A stretch of 64,000 bases of DNA from contig JAZAYU010000015.1 of the NCBI GenBank assembly GCA_038501625.1, forward strand, positions 6,284,991 to 6,348,990, in the 5' to 3' direction. The DNA is from Corbicula japonica. Its lineage: Eukaryota; Mollusca; Bivalvia; Venerida; Cyrenidae. Below, piece after piece: positions 55,776-64,000 of the stretch (its first letter is position 1; every line of letters begins with the position of its first letter). A model generated the notes under the pieces. That model was given only the letters and a program-made list of their open reading frames with translations, made no database searches and was not told where the DNA came from. The translations under genes and the position numbers were made by a program.

Positions 55776-56545
55776 TGGGCGCTTACAGGGAAAGGGGCAG
55801 AATGTTTGAGATTTAGGGCAGAGGGAGTCTGAGGGATGCACTTCAAAAAAGGCCGGGACGCCGCGCCCTGCTATTACGCTATAGATACAACACTAATTAA
55901 GAAAAGGGCCTGGGGTTTTATGACCATGTTACGTAATCTAATTAGCAAGACAGGGTTTTACCAGCTGGAGGTGTGATAAAGGCCTTTTGAAGTTTGGTTG
56001 TAGATTTGTAAGAGGTTTAAAAAGTTGCTTGTTGGGGGTAAAAGTGTTGTTTTAGGAAACTGACTAGAAATTAAATATTCTAATTAATTGTCCCTATGTA
56101 GTTTGAGACCCAAGATATTGTTTATTTGATTTCGGAAACTTAAAGCTCTCGGAACTCAATGAAATAAAATAGACCTCGGGAAAGTTTTACACAAAAATAT
56201 ATTTATTTAATAATTAAAATTGATTGTAAAACTAAATGAACTAAAAAATTCAGAAATTAAGAGAAAAACGTGAAAACATTATGAAACAATATTTGAATAT
56301 GTTCTAAATGGTATACGAATAAGAAAGAACTTTTTGGAGAAAAACAATAGCAGTATATTGAAAAAATACGTCAATATGAACTTGGCAAATCTGTGAGCCT
56401 AATGATGTGCATTCAATTTGTAGGAAAAGGCTCGTTTATTAAAAAATCTATTGAAATCCTGGCAAAAAAATTGTCGCATGGGTATGAAAGAACATGCATA
56501 AAAGGGAACTGGCGCTTCATTGGCGGACGTCAAACTTTATTTTTA
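55776..56545. other. No gene recognised
   Basis: AT-rich, with 'gggcaggg/ggcagagg'-type phrases at its left edge. Nothing else recognised. Confidence 0.35.
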
Positions 56546-57983
56546 CAGACCTGCCAACTTTTTCAAATCCCGATGAGGGAGATTTTTTCGCGACTTGCGT
56601 TTAGCGACATGGAACCAACAAGTTATTGCATGAAGTTTAGTTGTGTAGTTTTGGAACTATTTAGAATGAGAAATTACTGTTCATATATATGCAATAAAAC
56701 AAATGATATTTATTTGTATTAAAATAAATATGCACCTTTTATATATTCATTTAGTTTTTTAGATATATCTGTTTCTAATTTTTGATGTAGAAGTTATAAA
56801 ATGTTTTTGTAAAGCAAAGGGTCTGGGGATCCTGATTATGCTGTTACAGTATCATTAGTTTGGAGACTTGAACTAAATATTTAGTGAAATAAATCTATCC
56901 CACAAAGTGTGGCTGGTGATATGGACAGGAGAAATGTGTTTCAAAACTAATTATATCCTAGATAAATAAAAAGTACAATTTAAAGTTTAGAAGTCATCTG
57001 TAACTTGTAAAGCATGGTCGCGAAAACTAATGACTTTTTGTATTTCTCTTCAAACTAGTGTTTCATTCTAAACTGATAACACAAGAACAACTTTTAATTA
57101 AAGTTAAAATAGACAGATCAGCAAATCTTGAAATATTTTACTGTGTTATACTCTTGAAACCATCTTTAAATTCAGAAATGTTATTTTCAAAAGTTAATCA
57201 CGATCTCGACAACGGCAACAACAATAACAATCTGTCAACAAAAGAAATATAAAATCGAGCAGAAAATTCAAAACTTTCACTATTTTAATTATTTTTTAGC
57301 CCAGATTATTTATTATTCATTCAAAACCAGAATAATCTGCAAAATGCGGTAAAATTTTCAGGCGCCAAAAATCGATCTTTAACTCCTCCCACCCACTCTT
57401 TATTCGTCGATTGGACAATGATTTGTGTTAACAACAGCCTTTCAATTGCCTTACCGTGTCAATTTGTTTTGCCACTGACCGTTCCAAGGCGGTAACCCCT
57501 CGGGTTCTCATTTTTGTTAATTGTTAGTGGTGTCTCTTTTGAAACTGGTCATTTTATTAACCATGCTCTCTCCCTCTCTTCTTCTTGACTGTGTGGGGAG
57601 GCTGTTTTTTCTGAATGTGGCGATTCCTGATATGCATATTTCACCTTTTCAGTGACTATTTCTTTATGGGGGAAGTAGCCAGAGGCTAATTTTGAGAGGA
57701 GACACGTGTTTACTTGGTTTTTCAATAAAAAGTTTGACATAATGGGATTATTAAAGCATGTAGCGGATGTATAGTTTTGAGATCAAAGCGTAGCGCTCCC
57801 GCTGGGGAGAGAATCTTGACTGAATATACAAAGACAACAAAGAAAATAAATGGAAATTTGGCCTTAACCTAAAAATGCATGGGAAAACCAGATTTCAGGA
57901 GATTGTATAGTGATTCCGGGAGTTCGAAAATCTAACTTAAATTCGGGAGAATCCCGCAAAATTCGGGAGAGTTGGCAGGTCTG
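56546..57983. mobile_element. Transposon with perfect CAGACCTGCCAACT ends
   Basis: 14-bp perfect inverted repeats CAGACCTGCCAACT and AGTTGGCAGGTCTG. Flanks both contain TTTTTA (56540-56545 and 57984-57989), a probable 6-bp duplication. Short CCCG/CGGGAG motifs recur near both ends. It carries a Penelope-like terminal repeat (57455-57650). No transposase seen. Confidence 0.8.
57455..57650 (-). mobile_element. Solo fragment of the Penelope-like terminal repeat
   Basis: Inverse of 8640-8830: 'gccactgaccgttccaagg', 'cccctcgggttctcattttt', 'catgctctctccctctcttc' and 'cctgatatgcatatttcacc'. No coding part is attached. Confidence 0.85.
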
Positions 57984-58640
57984 TTTTTATCATGTGTTAT
58001 AAATGTTACTACTTTTTAAATGTTTTCTATCTTTTCTTTTCCTCAAATCTGCCATTTTTTCCAGAAGAAATGCGTATCTTTTACTCTTTATTAGTTACCA
58101 AAGGGGTTGAACATAATGATCTTACACACAAACCTCTCCAACGTATTAAAATGGTTAGAAGAGAAAATGTAAATATTATGCGCTGCACAGTAAAAACTAT
58201 TTTTCCATTCAATGATAATAATCAAACATTGTTATGCATTATGCTGATATCTGACCAACCATTATTTTGAATTTCAGTTTAATCAAAACTGGAGTGGCCT
58301 TGATGCAGACATGCACACTGTCAAGAAATATTATCAGTCTGAAAACATATTATCATCTGAAAACATAACACCATATTGATCACATGGCTGTTAAATTGTT
58401 ACCAAGTTTGCAATTGGGCAATTGGAATCGGGCAACCAATCACAATTCAATTCACTTTACTGCTAGTGTAAGGGAAACTAACCACTACATGACGTTTGTA
58501 AAGAAGAAAAGATTCTTTCACTTAGGTTATATAATCCTATCTATAGTAATACATATGGAATGTCCAGGCTACCAAGCATAAATCCTGGTAGCTATCAAGT
58601 AGTTATAGGATTTGTCATGTCCTGTTATATCACAAACGGA
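57984..58640. other. No gene recognised
   Basis: Frames at 57992-58270 and 58384-58581 lack domain or splice support. Confidence 0.35.
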
Positions 58641-58654
58641 TTTGTTAATGCAGA

Positions 58655-59110
58655 TGATATGAGGACAAAGACTTAAAGTTATAGTCACATTCAGTTCCAA
58701 AATAAAGTCATTTGAAGGGGGCATAACTCTAAAAATAGTAAAACAGGAGTTATCAATCTTATTGTCCCAGATGGCTATATTCATGAAGACCATATATTCC
58801 AAATATTAAATTTATAGAACAAGAACTTTAACAGTTATAGACAATAAAGGCATAACTCGAAAATAGTGAAACTGGTGTTATCACTCTTGTTGTCTGAGAT
58901 GGCTTTGTTTATGCAGATGAAATATATTCCAATTATTTAAGTTATTAATTTTGATTCAAAAGGGGCATAACTCAAAAAATAGTGAATCAGGAATTATCAT
59001 TATTGTTGTCAGAGATGGCTTTGTTCATGCTGATGATATGTTCCAAGTATTAAGTTAATTGGACAAGTACTTTCAAAGTTATAATGGGCAAGCTTTATTT
59101 GAAAGTTTGG
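58655..59110. repeat. Tandem array, about 120-bp unit, 3-4 copies
   Basis: 'ggcataactc(g/a)aaaa(a)tagt(g)aa' recurs at about 58719, 58850 and 58964, with 'ttgttgtc(a/t)gagatggc' and 'atgcagatga' in each unit. Style resembles Helentron-like cores. Termini were not found. Confidence 0.7.
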
Positions 59111-59493
59111 GGACTATCGGATGCTGATGTCAGATGACACTGATACCTCTGTTCATTAGGATCCCGAAATGTCTACTTCAGGGATTTCAATTGATGCAGA
59201 TTCTTGCATTTTCATGCAAGCAAATTGGAATTTTTCCACCCTACCAAATTCTGAGCTTTGGGTTATTTTGATGCAGTTGAAAGATGAAGTAAATACTTAT
59301 TTGAACCTGAAAATTTATTAAAAAAATGTAAAAGCACTTTTATAAGTAGTAAAGTTCAATGAACGCAAGATATGACTCATGATGATCATCTGATAATGAC
59401 CCCTTGAAAGGAGTCAGATGACCCCTGGTTTTCAAAAGCTATTGAAATTCCTGACCTGCTATCACAAGCAACACAAAAACTGGACATATATTT

Positions 59494-60105
59494 TTGGTGC
59501 AGACTGTATGTCAAGATGACATGTTGCATGCAACACATGTGTCCCTATCTGACTACCTCTAAGGTCAAGGTCACTGTTACTATGGTACAGACTGTATATC
59601 AAGATGACATGTTGTATGCAACACCTGTGTCCCTATCTGACTACCTCTAAGGTCAAGGTCACTGTTACTATGGCACAGACTGTATATCAAGATGACATGT
59701 TGCATGCAACACCTGTGTCCCTATCTGACTACCTCTAAGGTCAAGGCCACTGTTACTATGGTACAGACTGTATATCAAGATGACATGTTGCATGCAACAC
59801 CTGTGTCCCTATCTGACTACCTCTAAGGTCAAGGTCACTGTTACTATGGTACAGACTGTATATCAAGATGACATGTTGCATGCAACACCTGTGTCCCTAT
59901 CTGACTACCTCTAAGGTCAAGGTCACTGTTACTGTGGTACAGACTGTATATCAAGATGATATGTTGTATGCATCACCTGTGTCCCTTTCTGACTACCTTT
60001 AAGGTCAAGGTCACTGTTACTATGGTACAGACTGTATATCAAGATGACATGATGCATGCAACACCTGTGTCCCTACCTGACTACCTTTTAAGATCAATGA
60101 CACTG
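59494..60105 (+). repeat. Tandem array, about 88-bp unit, 7 copies
   Basis: 'cagactgtatatcaagatga' recurs at about 59500, 59587, 59675, 59763, 59851, 59939 and 60027, each unit ending 'ctaaggtcaaggtcactgtt'. Copies are very similar, so the array is young. Each unit has one GGTCAAGGTCA pair of nuclear-receptor half-sites. Confidence 0.93.
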
Positions 60106-60422
60106 TTACTAAAAGAACCTAGTAATTTACAGATTTTACAGGACATAACTGTATGGTGAAGGGGGATTTTTGTGTGAAAAAAAAACCACAACAATTTTGG
60201 CGCTTTTTTAAGCACTAAGAATATTTGGACAGGTATTTACTTGTCCGTTGTCAGGATGACACCACCTTTCAGTACAATAAAAGGAAAAGTAAAAACACAA
60301 AGCTAGTTTGATTTGAAATAATTAACTCAGGTTTTATTAAACTGTTCTAATAATAAACATTTTCAAACTACATCTAAAAGCAAACTTATTTTTTAAAATA
60401 CATTTAAAACTCTTTAGTAAAA

Positions 60423-61730
60423 ACACGAGGTATTCCAGAAAAATATATACGAGAAATTGATAAATTAATACTTGAGTTTTTATGGAATGGAAAAAAGTCT
60501 TTAGTGTCGAGAGAAACCCAGAAAAATAACAAATCTTTTGGGGGATTAAATTTAACGAGCGTCTATGATATAATCGCAGCTCAAAGAAATAAAATGGTAT
60601 ATAAAATTATTCATTCAGAGGTACAAAACTGGAATGCGATTGGAAAATATTTTCTCAAATGGTTAGACTCGGAATATGAACAGGATTTTATCCTATGCAG
60701 TTTTTCATGTTTTGAAAAGTATAAACTACCGAAAACGTTCTCTTCATTCTATGAAAACGCTCTTAAATATTGGGATACGTTTTTAAAGTCGTTCAATCCG
60801 TCAACCCCTTCAGAGATTCTTAATCTAAATCTTTTTGGGAATCATTTGTTTAAAACTAACCGTAGGCCTTTACTCATTAAACAATTTTTATCAAAGAATA
60901 TTAAACAGCTTAAAGACATATGGGATGTAGAACGGAAAAACTTTATAAGCGAGAACAAAATTTTCAACAAGATTTCTCATTTTCCAAATTTTCCGTCACT
61001 TTGGAAAAAAATAAAATTAAGCATCCCCGCCGCACTTATCAGAAATCTGCAGGATGTAACGCAATCTAAAACTACAAAACCTCTAATGTCTAGGTCGCAT
61101 TTAAATCTATATGATTCTAATAACACTTTTATTTTACCACACAAGCTAAAATCAAAGCATATATTAGCACAACTTAAACAGAAAAAGAGTAATATTACTT
61201 TAAAAGTAGAAACAAAATGGACAAGTAAGGTAGCTTTAAATACTAACTTAAATTGGCGTAAAATATGGTTAAATCCATCATTATCTTTTTCATCAATTCA
61301 AGCCAAAGAGTTTCAATGGAAATTTTTACATAACGCGATAAATACTGAACACCGGCTAGGACTCATGGGTCTGTCAAACGGTCTGTGTAACTTTTGTCAT
61401 TCCGCACGTGAAACTTTGCATCATCTATTTATTGAATGTATCCACGTAAAGCCGTTCTTAAATGACGCAGAAAAATTAATAAATGATATACTGCCGCATC
61501 AGGAGGGAAGTTTTCTAAGTGAATCTGTTATACTATTCGGCAGTCAAGAAGGCAAATTAAAAAATGAAATAAATACAGTTATCTTCGAAAGTAAATTTCA
61601 CATTTGGAAATATAGAAACGAAATTAAATTCTCACAGAGTTATCAATCACTTCACAAATATAGAAACCTTATGCAGTGTAGAATTAAAGATCTAATAAGT
61701 TACAGAAAGATGCAAGGCCGAGGGTTTTAG
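60423..61730 (+). pseudogene. LINE ORF2 protein, C-terminal part (open frame, 5' truncated)
   Basis: The frame is open from the insertion boundary through a TAG at 61730 (about 435 codons) and is the region after the reverse transcriptase of an L1/Tx1-type ORF2. It begins KTRGIPEKYIREIDKLILEF then LWNGKK, with SRETQKNNKSFGGLNL (from codon GTG at 60504), the usual post-RT motif. Near the end CNFC...HHLFIEC (60504-based residues 295-312) is the Cys/His knuckle of zf-RVT. No endonuclease or catalytic transcriptase motif remains, so it cannot mobilise itself. No ATG supports translation from here. Confidence 0.85.
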
Positions 61731-62226
61731 TATCTTCTCTTTTTCTCTTTTATGAATGCCTTAAAACACGTCAACTATTTATTTAATAATGTTATTGCTC
61801 ACATAAAAAGCGAATCTTTAGCTCAGTATACCCTTAGCTCTTATTTTGTTGTTTATAACCATGTTGTTGTCCTTAATTTGTCCGCCCGGCGCGAATACAT
61901 TGCCACTGATTAATATCCTTTTATTATTTTCATAGACCAACGAGTCGGTCTTTTATTTTCGATTTTCTAAAAGGCCGTCCAAAGTTGGTCCAGTAACATA
62001 AAACAGATATATTGCATATGAAACACTAAAAATCCTTACCAAGACTTTTGAAATGAATCGAATTTGTTGACTCATAAGAACTGCTTATTGCTGATTAATG
62101 TTGTCAATTACGTTCTTATATTATATTACTGAAATAGTGCTAGCTGCTGCAATCATGACTTTGCTACACATTTGTGATCATATGTTATAATATGATTATA
62201 TTTATATATTGTCATGTATAAAGAAA
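60423..62226 (+). mobile_element. 5'-truncated LINE with long target duplication
   Basis: AAAACTCTTTAGTAAAA at 60406-60422 recurs at 62228-62244 after an A-rich tail, so the insertion lies between them. About 1.8 kb, comprising the 3' part of ORF2 (open) and a 500-bp 3' UTR (61731-62226). Truncated by target-primed reverse transcription. The duplicated flank is essentially perfect, indicating a recent event. Confidence 0.9.
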
Positions 62227-62244
62227 AAAAACTCTTTAGTAAAA

Positions 62245-63623
62245 CATAACCTTTGGAAATACACTTAAATAATTAATTAATTCCTAATTTTTAACAATAA
62301 ACCAAAAAGTGGTCCTTCTGAAAGCCAAATGCAGAATGACAAATCTTACAAGAAATCTCAGTTAAGTAGATTTAACAGGATCCAAAGTACCCATGATGCT
62401 TTGCTGTTCAACTAACCATTAAAAAGCCAATCTCCTTCGCAGAGTTGTCGTTCCTTACACTCACTTTACATCTCTGCGAAAGGCTCAATGTCAAGATTTT
62501 TGACCAAACTCAACAGCCTTATTTTATACAGTCATTATTATGAATTTAAAAGCTTGTGGTGAAAAAAAATGACAGAAATCTTCATCATCTTTCTTTCAAA
62601 CCGAAGAAACCCAAGCAATTTTAAATGTAATTCGTGAACTATTTATTGAGTTTAAAGTAAAAGTAGTTGAAAGTAGTCCCAGCCTATAACAGAGGTGAAT
62701 GTAATAAGCCGATAGTGTAAGAGAGTGTAAAAAAGGTAGAAGGCAATTTTGAGGCTTACAGTTGGTAACAAGAGTTGCCTTCTTGTGACTTTTGTGTAAA
62801 TTGACACAAAATTAGTTGTCTAAAACAAGTCCGAGACTATAACTACTCTCTAAATCCAAACATGCAACATGCTCCTCTGCAAAACCTAGCAATTTACATC
62901 CATCTGCCAGTAATGTCAAAACCCTGGTGAAGACCTAGACATTCCAGCTTTTTTACACAAAACAATGAGGAATCCGACGTAGATGCGTTCAGACAAAAAA
63001 GTTCTATACACGTTCAGTTCACTTCTTCTCCGATGAATTAATAGAAGGACATTCAAGGTGCACATGTATGAGCCAATGATAGACAATCAGTATTTTTATT
63101 TTAATATTATTTTTAACTAGATAAACGATGGTTTACAATGTTCAGCCGTGGTAAAAAACACACGGTATTAAAGGGACATCCATGGTTAGGGTTGTCATGA
63201 TACACTGCAATACGATAATTCTGTATTATGATACGTACCACGATATATTGCTTTATGAACAAAAAGTATTACTGCATATTCATTTTGATTTCAAACCGTG
63301 CCATTCAACTTTTAACTCATTATGTTACACACAATGAACAAAACAAAGTTACGTAGTTACAAATATCAATTATGTTTTTTACTAGTGATATCATATGTAT
63401 AAAATCATGTGTAATACAAATGAGATTGGCAATGCCATGACTTGAATAAGATTTGAATGATGTCTAAATGTCTTTCAATTCTTTCATGTCAGAACAGATT
63501 TCAACTCTTGGGCCCTCAACAGGAGTTTTTTTTTCTAAAAAAAAAGTTTTATATCTACGGTGTCAGATGACAGATCTGCTCTCTGGGCCTCAAATATCTC
63601 CAGCCGTACCGGTACATTTATTT
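62245..63623. other. No gene recognised; possible hAT-like end at about 63190
   Basis: 'agggttgtcatgatacac' near 63190, followed by 'atacgata' / 'tatgatacg' phrases, resembles the start of hAT MITEs, but no matching right end was found. The remainder is unremarkable AT-rich sequence. Confidence 0.35.
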
Positions 63624-64000
63624 AAGGATTGAATCGATATTTGATGGTTTTCATTTGGGTATGGAAAACAGTTGGGTTGTTTAAAGTGTGTGAAGCCTGA
63701 AGGGCTTCACGCATACTTTAAACAATACAACTGTTTTTCATACCCAAATGAAAACCATCAAATATCGATTTAATCCTTATATTTACACACATAAACACTC
63801 TCTTTAATACAGAAATTATTAAAACAATTTGTGATATTACGGCTTTTTTGAATGGCTGTTGGAACAGCAACATTGACGACAAAGTGAATGACGACACGCT
63901 TTTTCACAGCAACTCGTGGCAAAACGTGCGTGCTGGGCGACGTCACACGTCAAAACATTGTGCAACGTCCAATAAATTGTGAACGGTTCTACTATAGCCA
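63624..64000 (+). repeat. Palindrome-headed repeat, copy 2 (runs off the window)
   Basis: 63626-63779 is a near-perfect palindrome: AAGGATTGAATCGATATTTG..., its arms about 72 bp, closing with CAAATATCGATTTAATCCTT. A shorter GTGAAGCC / GGCTTCAC hairpin is at its tip. Downstream matches 26755-27000 ('tattacggcttttt', 'ggctgttggaac', 'acgtcaaaacattgtgca'). Confidence 0.85.

Noticed and set aside
56393..56722. 109-codon plus-strand frame
   Set aside because: It crosses the left end of the transposon at 56546, has no recognisable domain and no splice evidence.

Overview
This is a eukaryotic window, AT-rich, intron-bearing and dominated by transposable elements. Several things suggest a bivalve mollusc, probably a clam-like (heterodont) species. 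The repeat ends are of the type that recurs in clam, oyster and mussel genomes: ACAAGAG or CTCTTGT beside a short stem-loop, and TATGCCCCCGAAGGG followed by CCGT repeats. The Penelope-like reverse transcriptase and the Tc1 transposase are close in wording to those I know from molluscs and corals. The one conserved host gene is an animal gene. The species assignment is inference; no database was searched.

Host genes. The only confident host exon is the first coding exon of WDR74 (44326-44902, + strand), ending at a GTACAG splice donor. I could not find its second exon, so everything to the right is probably intron 1 or intergenic. A decayed three-exon gene on the minus strand (28302-31218) has plausible splice sites but carries stops and a frameshift.

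Layout. 1-6.3 kb: tandem-repeat cores and ends of Helentron-like non-autonomous elements, a GTT microsatellite and a TTAA-flanked transposon (3081-4410). 6.4-7.8 kb: transposons rich in TTGGGAA. 7.9-12.3 kb: a three-deep nest, a TA-flanked DNA transposon holding a 5'-truncated Penelope-like element, itself split by a Helentron-like element. 12.9-18.5 kb: a relic of the same host transposon split by a hAT element, then another transposon and another Helentron-like element. 18.5-22.5 kb: short repeats. 22504-24129: an apparently intact Tc1 transposon with a 343-residue transposase. 24-33.9 kb: AT-rich sequence with the decayed gene, a hAT element (8-bp duplication) and a TTAA element. 33.9-39.2 kb: a Penelope-like element framed by inverted terminal repeats, next to an older copy. 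40.9-42 kb: a LINE relic. 42-43.7 kb: an element full of GTTGGCCCAAC palindromes. 44.3-44.9 kb: WDR74 exon 1. 45.2-53.6 kb: a nest five levels deep, counting the intron, ending in a tRNA-derived SINE. 53.9-55.8 kb: an inverted near-copy of the 16.5-kb element. 56.5-60.1 kb: a transposon and tandem arrays. 60.4-62.2 kb: a recently inserted, 5'-truncated LINE with an open 3' reading frame. 63.6 kb to the end: a palindrome-headed repeat also present at 26.6 kb.

No operon-like or pathway organisation exists here. The value of the window is its record of transposition. Exact duplications, empty sites and nested boundaries allow several element classes to be delimited: T|T insertion without duplication (Helentron-like), 5-bp duplications (TTGGGAA-rich and GGGCTTTCCCC-ended families), 8-bp duplications (hAT), TA, TTAA and long poly-A-associated duplications.
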